DNA of 64,000 nucleotides from CAVONV01 sp963697355 (GTDB lineage: Bacteria; Acidobacteriota; Vicinamibacteria; Marinacidobacterales; DATDRI01): NCBI GenBank assembly GCA_963697355.1, contig CAVONV010000008.1, forward strand, positions 62,001 to 126,000, in the 5' to 3' direction. Shown here piece by piece: positions 1-7,755 of the stretch. Both the position numbers and the translations under genes were made by a program. The notes under the pieces were generated by a model, which was given only the letters and a program-made list of their open reading frames with translations, was not told where the DNA came from and searched no databases. The number at the start of each line of letters is the position of its first letter. The first letter of the stretch is position 1.

Positions 1-1
1 T

Positions 2-889
2 ATGCCCGGTGCCGGAGTAGCACTTGGAGGGGGTGGTCGATATGACTCCTTGATGGGGAGATTTGGTTCTGAGCGCCCCGCGATTGGGTTTTCCATTTCG
101 TTGGATCGGCTGGCCCATGTCCTATCATCCGCGGAAGCACAGTGGATGAGAAGAGAGCCACCTACGATTGTCAACAAACAAAACGGTCCGTCGAGGACCA
201 TGTCGAAGGTCATCGACCTGAGAAGGCGTGGCCGGAAGGTAAGGATCGTGATGAGCTCCGATCTCACCCTTGCTATTCCCACGGGACGAATTCTGAAAGA
301 GACGTTGGCGGTTCTGAATTCGGCGGGCTGGGAGATATCCCAGGAAGATGTGGAAGCCCGAAGGCTCCACCTCTCCAATGGACATCGACAATCCTTCATC
401 CTCGCCAAGGACCGTGACGTTCCGACCTTTGTGGAACACGGTGTGGCCGACGTGGGTGTGGTTGGAGAGGATGTTTTGGCCGAGGCGAGATCCGATGTGT
501 ACCAACCCTTGGACTTGAAGTTCGGTCGGTGCCGCATGGTTGTGGCGAGGCTAAAAGAAGAGGAATCAGGGGCCTATTGGGATCTGCCCATCGTTCGGGT
601 GGCTACGAAGTATCCTCGAGTTGCCTCGGAGTATTTCCAAGGTCGAGGGATTCCGGTAAAGGTCATTCCGCTTGCCGGTTCTGTGGAACTGGCGCCCTTG
701 CTGGGGCTGGCTGACTGCATCGTTGATTTGGTTCAAACCGGAAAGACCTTGGCGGCCAATGGTCTAGTAGAGGATATGGTTCTGTTCGAGAGTACGGCAC
801 GCTTGATCGCCAACCGCGCTTCGTTTCGCTTGAAGAGGCGGCGTTTCGCTGCTCTCGTGAACGCCTTGGAAGAGAAGGTGGGCCGTTGA
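2..889 (+). CDS. hisG: HisZ C-terminal part in frame with ATP phosphoribosyltransferase HisG (5' end outside window)
   Basis: HisG joins ATP and PRPP in the first step of histidine synthesis; the short form needs HisZ as regulatory subunit. Residues 1-43 carry the HisRS-like end of HisZ (GGGGRYD, then GFSISLDRL). Residues about 53-83 look like the HisZ tail (strand, helix, strand). From Met84 (position 251) the frame is a 212-residue short-form HisG with the PRPP-binding signature DLVQTGKTLAANGL. No stop separates the two, so the sequence shows a HisZ-HisG fusion. A good AAGG site precedes the ATG at 251, so free HisG might also be made there. The stop overlaps the hisD start (TTGA). A lost stop through an indel error is the main alternative. 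Confidence 0.88.
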   Translation: MPGAGVALGGGGRYDSLMGRFGSERPAIGFSISLDRLAHVLSSAEAQWMRREPPTIVNKQNGPSRTMSKVIDLRRRGRKVRIVMSSDLTLAIPTGRILKETLAVLNSAGWEISQEDVEARRLHLSNGHRQSFILAKDRDVPTFVEHGVADVGVVGEDVLAEARSDVYQPLDLKFGRCRMVVARLKEEESGAYWDLPIVRVATKYPRVASEYFQGRGIPVKVIPLAGSVELAPLLGLADCIVDLVQTGKTLAANGLVEDMVLFESTARLIANRASFRLKRRRFAALVNALEEKVGR

Positions 890-2175
890 TCCCGCTATAC
901 GAGGGTATCGAACAGTTCCTGGCGGCGCGAGACAAGGCGTCGGGGATAGGAGGAATTCCGGCCGATGTCATGGCTCGTGCAGGATTCATTATTGAGCGGG
1001 TTCGACTCGAAGGTGACAAGGCTCTCCTTTCGCTTGCCCTGGAGCTCGACGGTATCCAGATGCGAGAAGACCAACTTCGCGTCGATGCCGGCGTCATCGC
1101 GAGGTCTGCAACCGAAACCTTATCGTCTGTGCGAGGAGTATTGGAGCGGGCGGCCGACAACATACGCTCTTACCATCAGCGACAAAAAGAGCGCAGCTGG
1201 AGCAACCTTCAGGATGATGGGACCCTGCTCGGCCAAAGAGTGTCACCCTTGTCCATTGTGGGTGTCTACGTCCCGGGCGGAAAAGCAGTCTACCCCTCCT
1301 CGCTCTTGATGAATTGCATTCCTGCACAGATTGCCGGAGTGGGGCGCATTATCGTGGCGACGCCTCCCGGAGTCATCGAGAGGTGCCCCGCCTTGGCCTG
1401 TGCTATTCAAATGCTGGGCATATCAGAAGTTTTTCAAGTCGGGGGTGCGCAAGCCATCGGAGCGTTGGCCTATGGGACAGAGTCGATACCAAGCGTCGAC
1501 AAGATTGTCGGCCCGGGAAACGCCTACGTCGCGGCCGCCAAGAAACATGTTTTCGGACAAGTGGGAGTCGATAACATTGCCGGCCCGAGCGAGATTGCCG
1601 TTCTAGCTGATGACAGTGCGAATGCAAGTCTAGTGGCTGCGGATTTGCTATCGCAGGCCGAGCATGGTTCTGGAGAGGAAAGGGCTATATTCATCACGCC
1701 TTCGCTAAGACTGATTAACGAGGTACGGGACGAGCTCGGGATTCAGGCCAAACGACTCCCGCGGGCACAAGAGGTCGAGAAGGTTCTCGACGAGCACGGA
1801 GCATGTGTCTTGGTCTCGGATATGAGAGAAGGGGTGGCCTTGGTCGACCTGATTGCTCCTGAGCACCTCGAGGTCTTGAGTGAAGATGCAGATCAGTTGG
1901 CCGATGAGGTGCGCAATGCCGGCGCTATCTTCATTGGATCGTTCTCTCCGGTCCCGGTCGGTGATTTCTATGCAGGCCCCAACCACGTTCTTCCTACGGG
2001 CGGGACGGCTCGCTTTGCATCGCCGCTCGGAGTCTACGACTTCGTCAAGCGCACCAGCTTGATTCGCTACAGCAAGAGTCGTCTCAGCCGAGACCGAAAG
2101 AGTATCGAGACTTTTGCGCGGGTCGAAGGTTTCGAGGCTCACGCCCGAGCCGTGTCCGTCAGGTTCGAGGAGTGA
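886..2175 (+). CDS. hisD: histidinol dehydrogenase
   Basis: Zinc- and NAD-dependent enzyme that oxidises L-histidinol to histidine in two steps, the last of the pathway; cytoplasmic. The 429-residue length is typical. Visible family blocks are GGAQAIGALAYGT, VGPGNAYVAAAK, AGPSEIAVLAD and the catalytic Glu-His pair in APEHLE near residue 327. The start is TTG at 886, sharing TTGA with the hisG stop, which implies translational coupling. The end overlaps the hisC start by GTGA. No frameshift is seen. Confidence 0.96.
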   Translation: MIPLYEGIEQFLAARDKASGIGGIPADVMARAGFIIERVRLEGDKALLSLALELDGIQMREDQLRVDAGVIARSATETLSSVRGVLERAADNIRSYHQRQKERSWSNLQDDGTLLGQRVSPLSIVGVYVPGGKAVYPSSLLMNCIPAQIAGVGRIIVATPPGVIERCPALACAIQMLGISEVFQVGGAQAIGALAYGTESIPSVDKIVGPGNAYVAAAKKHVFGQVGVDNIAGPSEIAVLADDSANASLVAADLLSQAEHGSGEERAIFITPSLRLINEVRDELGIQAKRLPRAQEVEKVLDEHGACVLVSDMREGVALVDLIAPEHLEVLSEDADQLADEVRNAGAIFIGSFSPVPVGDFYAGPNHVLPTGGTARFASPLGVYDFVKRTSLIRYSKSRLSRDRKSIETFARVEGFEAHARAVSVRFEE

Positions 2176-3281
2176 ACGAGGTGCCCCGAGATATCGATGA
2201 CCATGTCGATTCCTCGAGGAATTTTCTGCGCCCGGCGGTGACATCCCTAAGTAGGTACCGACTCGCCCGATACTCCGGCGTCACCAAGCTCGACCAAAAC
2301 GAAAATGCATTCGGCCCCCCTGAGCCGGTCCGGAGGGCATTGATGGAAGCGGCCGAAAGAGAGTCTTTCCATCGCTACCCGGACCTGGAGGCCACCGAGA
2401 TCAGAGAAGCTCTAGGCAAGCTATTTGATTGGCCGAGCGAAGGGATTCTTGTCGCCAACGGTTCGAATGAGCTCCTTTTGATGCTGGCTATGGCCACGCT
2501 GGAGAAGGGACGAACCGCCATTGCACCGTCTCCATCCTTTTCGACGTTTGCATACGTGACCCAGCTCATGGGTTCTGACCTCGTGGAGATCCCCGCGGAA
2601 AAGAACCTGACCCATCGAAGCGGACCATTTGTTGCAGCCATCACGAAGAATGAACCGTCTCTCGTTTTTCTTTGTACACCCAACAATCCCACGGGGAGTG
2701 CGATGAGCCCCATGGAGGTTCAATCTGTCGCAGCGAGTGGTCAAGGGATCCTGGCTGTTGATGAGGCGTACTGCGAGTTTTCGGGATGGTCGGCTCTTGA
2801 GCTTCTGCCGAGCACTCCACATCTAGTGGTGCTGCGGACGTTTTCGAAAGCGGCTGGTTTGGCAGGTCTCCGTATAGGTTATTTGATGGCCCATCCGGAA
2901 CTAGCAGAAGAGATCGGTAAAGCGCAACTTCCTTATGCCGTCAACCAATTCTCTCGGGTCGGAGCTCTGGCGGCCTGTGAGCACTACGATTTGATTCGGG
3001 CTCGAGCCCGTGTGATCGTGGAAGAAAGAGACCGGTTGTATTCGCTCCTGCAATCGTTCCATGGGATCAAACCTTATCCTTCGCAGACGAATTTCATCCT
3101 GTTTGAGTGTGCGTTGGGAGCTCAGCCGGTATATGAGGGAATCCTGTCTCGGGGGGTTCTGGTAAGAAATCTCAGTTCTCACCCGCGACTCAGTCGTTGC
3201 TTGAGGGTCACGGTGGGACGGCGAGAAGAAACCGATCAGTTCATCAATGCACTCAGCGGGACTTTGGAGGAGCTTTCATGA
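2172..3281 (+). CDS. hisC: histidinol-phosphate aminotransferase
   Basis: PLP-dependent class I/II aminotransferase that turns imidazole acetol phosphate and glutamate into histidinol phosphate. It has 369 residues. The PLP lysine is Lys226 in TFSKAAGLAGLRIG; DEAY (197-200) and the N-terminal LDQNENAFGPP substrate block are present. The GTG start overlaps the hisD stop and the TGA overlaps the hisB start (ATGA). The first 30 residues are a little longer than in many homologues, but the overlap pattern supports this start. Confidence 0.95.
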   Translation: MNEVPRDIDDHVDSSRNFLRPAVTSLSRYRLARYSGVTKLDQNENAFGPPEPVRRALMEAAERESFHRYPDLEATEIREALGKLFDWPSEGILVANGSNELLLMLAMATLEKGRTAIAPSPSFSTFAYVTQLMGSDLVEIPAEKNLTHRSGPFVAAITKNEPSLVFLCTPNNPTGSAMSPMEVQSVAASGQGILAVDEAYCEFSGWSALELLPSTPHLVVLRTFSKAAGLAGLRIGYLMAHPELAEEIGKAQLPYAVNQFSRVGALAACEHYDLIRARARVIVEERDRLYSLLQSFHGIKPYPSQTNFILFECALGAQPVYEGILSRGVLVRNLSSHPRLSRCLRVTVGRREETDQFINALSGTLEELS

Positions 3282-3883
3282 AGAACGATGTCAAAGTGCG
3301 CTCGGCTCACCGAAAACGAACCACAAAAGAGACGGATATCGAAGCTCGGCTCGTCATCGATGGCGAAGGGTCAGCGGCCGTTGACACCGGGATCGGGTTT
3401 CTGGATCACATGCTAGAGCTATTTACGCATCACTCGGCAGTAGATCTCGAGTTGAAAGCAAAGGGTGACCTTCACGTGGATTGTCACCACACTGTGGAAG
3501 ATGTGGGCTTGGTGCTAGGTGAATGTGTCAGCGAGGCATTGGGTGACAAAGGGGGAGTCCAGCGTTTCGGTACCGCCTATGTCCCACTCGACGAGTCGTT
3601 GTCACGAGTCGTCATCGATCTCTCCGGGAGACCTTATCTCCAGTGGAAGGTTGCATTCACATCGGACCGAGTCGGGGGTTTTCCCACGGAGCTCTTTGAA
3701 GATTTCTTTCGCGCCTTTTCAGATCGTGCTCGGGCCACACTTCATGTGGAGACATTGTACGGAAAAAACAATCACCACATCATTGAAACCGTCTTCAAGG
3801 CATTTGCACGCGCGTTCCGACGGGCCGTGGAGCTGGGACCGAAACGACTCATACCCTCCACCAAGGGAACGCTCCAAGACTGA
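3278..3883 (+). CDS. hisB: imidazoleglycerol-phosphate dehydratase
   Basis: Monofunctional IGP dehydratase, sixth step of histidine synthesis, dimanganese enzyme. The start is ATG 3278, which overlaps the hisC stop and has GGAGG at 3266-3270; an open frame from 3197 would run back into hisC and is not used. The 201-residue product shows the repeated metal-binding motifs HHTVED and NNHHIIE and the opening GIGFLDHML. There is no fused phosphatase domain, unlike the enterobacterial HisB. Confidence 0.95.
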   Translation: MKNDVKVRSAHRKRTTKETDIEARLVIDGEGSAAVDTGIGFLDHMLELFTHHSAVDLELKAKGDLHVDCHHTVEDVGLVLGECVSEALGDKGGVQRFGTAYVPLDESLSRVVIDLSGRPYLQWKVAFTSDRVGGFPTELFEDFFRAFSDRARATLHVETLYGKNNHHIIETVFKAFARAFRRAVELGPKRLIPSTKGTLQD

Positions 3884-3891
3884 GGAACGTA

Positions 3892-4503
3892 GTGGCTGGG
3901 GCTATAACACTGATCGACTACGGCGTGGGGAACGTCGGAAGCGTTGTACGTGCTTTTGACCGACTGAACGTTGCCGTCGAGCTCACTTCGGATCCGTCGA
4001 AGGTCAGTGGTGCCCGACGGCTCGTCCTCCCCGGTGTGGGACACTTTGGGGAATCCATGATGAATCTTCGCGACCGAGGATTGGTACAGCCACTATCCAA
4101 CGCACTGGGGGCCGGAGCCCTTCTACTGGGGATTTGCGTGGGATTCCAAATGCTCTTCGATTCTAGTGAAGAAGCTCCCGGCGTGCCGGGGCTCGGTCTA
4201 ATCCCAGGAGAGGTGCGACGGTTCCCAGAGGATTTGACGGTCCCTCACATCGGATGGAACCAATTGGCCCATACGAGGACGGTTCCGCTTCTCGATGGAA
4301 TAGCGGATGGTGATTATTTCTATTTCCTTCATTCTTACTACGCGGTGCCGGAGTCCGAGGAACCCGCTCTCGCGAGCACCGAGTACGGATTGCGATTCTG
4401 TTCCGTAGCAGGGAACGGACATGTTGCTGGGATTCAGTTCCATCCCGAGAAGAGTCAAACCCTAGGCCTTCGGGTTCTGGAGAATTTTGTTCACCGAGCA
4501 TGA
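3892..4503 (+). CDS. hisH: imidazole glycerol phosphate synthase, glutaminase subunit
   Basis: Class I glutamine amidotransferase that supplies ammonia to HisF. It has 203 residues and a GTG start 8 bp after hisB. The nucleophile is Cys82 in GICVGFQ (GICLGMQ in many homologues), and the His-Glu pair lies in QFHPEKSQ near the C-terminus. The oxyanion-strand block PGVGHFGE is present. The stop overlaps the hisA start (ATGA), matching the coupled production expected of HisH, HisA and HisF. Confidence 0.95.
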   Translation: MAGAITLIDYGVGNVGSVVRAFDRLNVAVELTSDPSKVSGARRLVLPGVGHFGESMMNLRDRGLVQPLSNALGAGALLLGICVGFQMLFDSSEEAPGVPGLGLIPGEVRRFPEDLTVPHIGWNQLAHTRTVPLLDGIADGDYFYFLHSYYAVPESEEPALASTEYGLRFCSVAGNGHVAGIQFHPEKSQTLGLRVLENFVHRA

Positions 4504-5234
4504 GAGTCATACCTGCCATCGACATCCGGGGAGGCCACTCCGTGCGCCTACTCCGAGGGGAGAGAGGAACGGAGACGGTCTATGGCGATGATCCCGTATC
4601 GATGGCATTGGATTGGCAGCAACAAGGGGCGGAATGGCTGCATATCGTCGATTTGGACGGTGCTTTTAGCGAGGAGAGTGGGAATCGGCGTGTGGTGGTG
4701 GAAATCTTGAGACAGCTCGAAATCCCGGTGCAGGTGGGTGGGGGAGTGAGGACGTTCGAAGACTTCCGGAGCCTTGTTGAAGGCGGCGCGGAACGTGTGG
4801 TCATCGGCACTGCTGCAATTGAAGAGCCCTCCGTGGTGATGGACGCGCTTCTAATGGCGCCGGAACAGGTTGTTATAGGAGTAGATGTTCGGCGGGGCAA
4901 TGTTGCTGTAAGAGGCTGGGAAGTTGACTCGGGAAAAACGCCACTCGAGTTCGGTTGTCAGTGGAAGGACAGAGGAGTGTCAACTTTCCTTTTTACCGAT
5001 GTCCAACGAGACGGCTCCCTCGAAGGCCCGAATATCGACGCCCTCGGTGATTTCTGCCGTGGTATCGGCAGCGGCGTGATCGCTTCTGGGGGTGTGGCGC
5101 AACTCGAGGACTTGAAGCGCTTGTCCGAGCTGGGGGACATCGGTGTGGAAGCCGCCATCGTGGGCAAGGCCCTCTATGAAGGGAGATTCACTTTGGCAGA
5201 AGCGAAGGCCGCCGTTCAATTCGGAAGCATTTGA
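4500..5234 (+). CDS. hisA: phosphoribosylformimino-5-aminoimidazole carboxamide ribotide isomerase
   Basis: TIM-barrel ProFAR isomerase, fourth step of the pathway. The 244-residue product opens with MRVIPAIDIRGG, where Asp8 is the catalytic acid. The phosphate-binding loops VQVGGGVR and ASGGVAQLEDL are clear, and the second catalytic aspartate lies in FTDVQRDGSLEGPN. The ATG overlaps the hisH stop and the TGA overlaps the next frame (TTGA). Confidence 0.95.
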   Translation: MRVIPAIDIRGGHSVRLLRGERGTETVYGDDPVSMALDWQQQGAEWLHIVDLDGAFSEESGNRRVVVEILRQLEIPVQVGGGVRTFEDFRSLVEGGAERVVIGTAAIEEPSVVMDALLMAPEQVVIGVDVRRGNVAVRGWEVDSGKTPLEFGCQWKDRGVSTFLFTDVQRDGSLEGPNIDALGDFCRGIGSGVIASGGVAQLEDLKRLSELGDIGVEAAIVGKALYEGRFTLAEAKAAVQFGSI

Positions 5235-5251
5235 AGCTGGATAGGCAATCC

Positions 5252-6022
5252 ATGTTGGCGAAGAGAATCATACCCTGTCTGGATGTTGATCGTGGGCGTG
5301 TCGTCAAAGGCATAAAGTTCGGTCAGCTGAGGGACGCGGGCGATCCCGTTGAAGCAGGCGCTCGGTACGATGAAGAGGGCGCGGACGAGATCGTTTTTCT
5401 CGACATCACGGCGTCGCACGAGCGTCGCGCCATTCGAAGAAAAATGGTCGAACGAGTGGCCGACACCTTGACGATACCTTTCACCGTCGGTGGCGGTATC
5501 GTTGATTCTGACGATATGAAGAGCATCCTAGAGGCCGGTGCAGACAAAATAACCGTCAACACGGCTGCGGTTAAAAACCCTCGGATCCTTGCCGATGGCG
5601 CGCGGAGGTTTGGCCGGCAGTGTGTTGTGATAGCCATCGATGCGAAGCGCAAAGGTGATGGATACGAGGTGTTTGTCCATGGAGGGCGAACACCGACGGG
5701 GCGAGACGCCGTTGGCTGGGCCCGGGAGGCAGAGAAGCTCGGTGCCGGCGAGATACTCCTCACCAGCATGGATCGAGATGGAACAGAGCTTGGCTATGAC
5801 ATCGAGCTCACGCGATTGATTGCAGGCGCCGTTTCTATCCCCGTTATCGCATCCGGTGGGTGCGGAAGCTTGGCGCATATCGCCGAGGGACTCATCGACG
5901 GCAAGGCCAGTGCCGCTCTAGCCGCTTCTATCTTCCATTTCGGGACCCATAGCATTCGAGAAACAAAACAGTATCTTGCCAAGCTTGGTATCCCTGTAAG
6001 GCCGGTGGAGTTGAGCTCATGA
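5252..6022 (+). CDS. hisF: imidazole glycerol phosphate synthase, cyclase subunit
   Basis: TIM-barrel cyclase that joins HisH-derived ammonia to PRFAR, giving IGP and AICAR. I chose ATG 5252 because the family opens MLAKRIIPCLDV, as here; a TTG at 5231 overlapping the hisA stop would add seven residues and fits the operon's overlap habit, so it remains possible. Catalytic Asp11 (CLDV) and the Asp in TSMDRDGTELGYD are present, as are phosphate loops VGGGI and ASGGCGS. The length, 256 residues, is standard. Confidence 0.95.
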   Translation: MLAKRIIPCLDVDRGRVVKGIKFGQLRDAGDPVEAGARYDEEGADEIVFLDITASHERRAIRRKMVERVADTLTIPFTVGGGIVDSDDMKSILEAGADKITVNTAAVKNPRILADGARRFGRQCVVIAIDAKRKGDGYEVFVHGGRTPTGRDAVGWAREAEKLGAGEILLTSMDRDGTELGYDIELTRLIAGAVSIPVIASGGCGSLAHIAEGLIDGKASAALAASIFHFGTHSIRETKQYLAKLGIPVRPVELSS

Positions 6023-6645
6023 ACGAAATGGCCAAAGAGCTGAAGTTTGATGACGACGGACTCATTCCGGCCGTTCTACAGAATAGCGAGGATGGGCGCG
6101 TGCTGATGGTGGCCTACATGAATCGAGAGAGTTTCGCGAAGACATTGGAGACCGGAGAGGTCCATTTCTGGTCACGGAGCCGACGCGAGCTCTGGCGCAA
6201 AGGTGCGACCTCAGGCAACGTGATGAAGCTCATCGGCATGCGAGCCGACTGCGATGAGGACTGTCTTCTTTTGGAAGTCCGACCCGAGGGGCCGGCCTGC
6301 CACACAGGCGAAACGAGCTGTTTTCACACACCGCTACCAACCGGAGGGCCGGAAGGAGCGACCCTCTACGAGGCCATGGGAGAGGTGGCCGATGTCATCC
6401 GTCGCAGGAAACAGCAACGACCATCTGGTTCGTACACGGCGAAGCTCTTGGATGAGGGGCTCGATCGTATTGTGAAGAAACTCGGTGAGGAGGCGGTGGA
6501 GGTAGTGATTGCCGGAAAAAACCAAGACCGCGACGAGCTAATCCGGGAATCCGCTGATTCCATCTATCACCTCCTCGTCTTGTGGGAATATTCAGCATTG
6601 AGCTTCTCCGACATAGCCGCGGAGCTTTCCCGACGAAGACGGTAG
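6019..6645 (+). CDS. hisI: bifunctional phosphoribosyl-AMP cyclohydrolase / phosphoribosyl-ATP pyrophosphatase
   Basis: HisIE fusion catalysing steps two and three of histidine synthesis. Residues about 1-108 are the zinc-dependent cyclohydrolase (VLMVAYMNRES, DCDEDC, CHTGETSCFH). Residues about 115-208 are the MazG-like pyrophosphatase (KKLGEEAVEVVIAGK and an acidic helix with DELIRESADSIYHLL). The start ATG overlaps the hisF stop. This is the last gene of the his operon; no clear rho-independent terminator follows it. Confidence 0.95.
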   Translation: MNEMAKELKFDDDGLIPAVLQNSEDGRVLMVAYMNRESFAKTLETGEVHFWSRSRRELWRKGATSGNVMKLIGMRADCDEDCLLLEVRPEGPACHTGETSCFHTPLPTGGPEGATLYEAMGEVADVIRRRKQQRPSGSYTAKLLDEGLDRIVKKLGEEAVEVVIAGKNQDRDELIRESADSIYHLLVLWEYSALSFSDIAAELSRRRR

Positions 6646-6709
6646 ATTGAAGTAGAACGGATCTACACGGCCGGGACGTCTACCGCATCGGAGACTAACT
6701 TCGTGCGGA

Positions 6710-6795
6710 TGCCCCGTGCCCCTGCCCCTGTCCGAGGGAAGTTAGAAGTAGGAACTAAAGAGTACTCCTTCCTCCTTTCTCCTGCGTTCAATATA
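6710..6795. repeat. intergenic repeat debris (GC-rich CCCCTGCCC tract and CTCCTTTCTCC motif)
   Basis: This spacer starts with a C-rich tract (CCCCGTGCCCCTGCCCC) like those at about 9400 and 58645. It continues with GAAGTTAGAAGTAGGAAC and CCTCCTTTCTCCTGCGTTC, resembling the purine/pyrimidine repeats at 24568 and 47274-47367. It appears to be decayed copies of dispersed elements, not coding sequence, although a frame stays open through it. Confidence 0.45.
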
Positions 6796-6897
6796 ATGGC
6801 TGAATCATGGGCAGCAAGAAGCTCAAATCCCGTCACAACATTCTTAGAATCAGAGCTTGCGGATTCGCTGCCCTTTCGCAAACTACTTGAGCTGATC

Positions 6898-7620
6898 GTG
6901 GCCTACACGAAGAACTCTTTGACCCTTCTAATCTTTCTTACTTTTTTTCTCGTCCAGGTCTGGGGAACATCCCACGCCTATGGCGGGGAAGAAGGGCTTT
7001 GGCTCGAAGAGGCTCGGATTAGAGTGGTGTTCCGACCTGACGGGAAGAAGGAAGTACGACAAGTTCTTCGCGTTCGTCCAAAGGGTTCCCGAATTGAAGG
7101 AGGAGTCGGGCATTGGTTGTTTCTCGGCGACTCCGAGTCCGTATCCAACTGGAAAATTGAAACACACCAACATGAGACGAACGTTGACCTGGAGAAACGG
7201 GGTCAAGGCCTTGAGACGGTCTTTTGGGTCGGATTCAATCCCCTCCCCGAGAGTTCTGTTTCCTATGAACTGTCGTTCGAGGTTGAAACGGACGAGCTCT
7301 CGAGATGCCCTTTAGCCGTGCCTCTCGCCGTTCCGATCGACCCGCATTCGCCGGTTCTTCTTGAAGTCGAGCTTCCACCGGGCCAAGAAGTGACCGGGAT
7401 GACCTTCCCGAATCTAATCGGACAAGAAAACCTCCTGACGGGCTGGATGGGTGGGATACCGACCTATTTGAGTGTGCCGCATGGGAAACCGGGATCGGAG
7501 ATCTGGTGGAATCGGCACGGTGTGGATTTGTTCGTCTTGCTTCTTATTGCAGCTTCGATGGCCATTTGGATGAGATACCGCACCGGACTCGCGGAACCGG
7601 GAGAGGACGAATCGCAATGA
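6898..7620 (+). CDS. hypothetical secreted or membrane-anchored protein
   Basis: I do not recognise the family. The frame is open from 6703, but the upstream part is repeat DNA. A GTG at 6898 gives a clean signal peptide (about residues 8-22 hydrophobic, likely cleavage after THSHA-like residues SHA). A roughly 190-residue extracytoplasmic region rich in beta-strand pattern follows, then one transmembrane helix (FVLLLIAASMAIW) and a short basic and acidic cytoplasmic tail. That makes it a type I membrane protein of about 240 residues. Its stop overlaps the start of the next small gene (ATGA), so these two and the symporter that follows probably form one transcript. Confidence 0.6.
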   Translation: MAYTKNSLTLLIFLTFFLVQVWGTSHAYGGEEGLWLEEARIRVVFRPDGKKEVRQVLRVRPKGSRIEGGVGHWLFLGDSESVSNWKIETHQHETNVDLEKRGQGLETVFWVGFNPLPESSVSYELSFEVETDELSRCPLAVPLAVPIDPHSPVLLEVELPPGQEVTGMTFPNLIGQENLLTGWMGGIPTYLSVPHGKPGSEIWWNRHGVDLFVLLLIAASMAIWMRYRTGLAEPGEDESQ

Positions 7621-7754
7621 CTGAAGGTTTCGGGCCGAACTTCTACGGTTTTTTTCTCTACGCGGGAGTATGGGTGATCGGATATTTCCTATGGGCTTTC
7701 CGAGTCAACCGCAAGGACGCCGAGAAGAACGACAAACGCGTCCTGAGAGACTGA
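7617..7754 (+). CDS. 45-residue single-helix membrane protein next to symporter
   Basis: A very small protein starting at ATG 7617, overlapping the previous stop. After a short polar start it has one aromatic-rich transmembrane helix (FFLYAGVWVIGYFLWAF) and a charged tail (RKDAEKNDKR). It ends one base before the symporter ATG. Some sodium:solute symporters are encoded with small membrane partners such as YhdT or DUF4212-type proteins. By position this could be an accessory subunit, though it is shorter than those families. Function is inferred from context only. Confidence 0.55.
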   Translation: MTEGFGPNFYGFFLYAGVWVIGYFLWAFRVNRKDAEKNDKRVLRD

Positions 7755-7755
7755 A

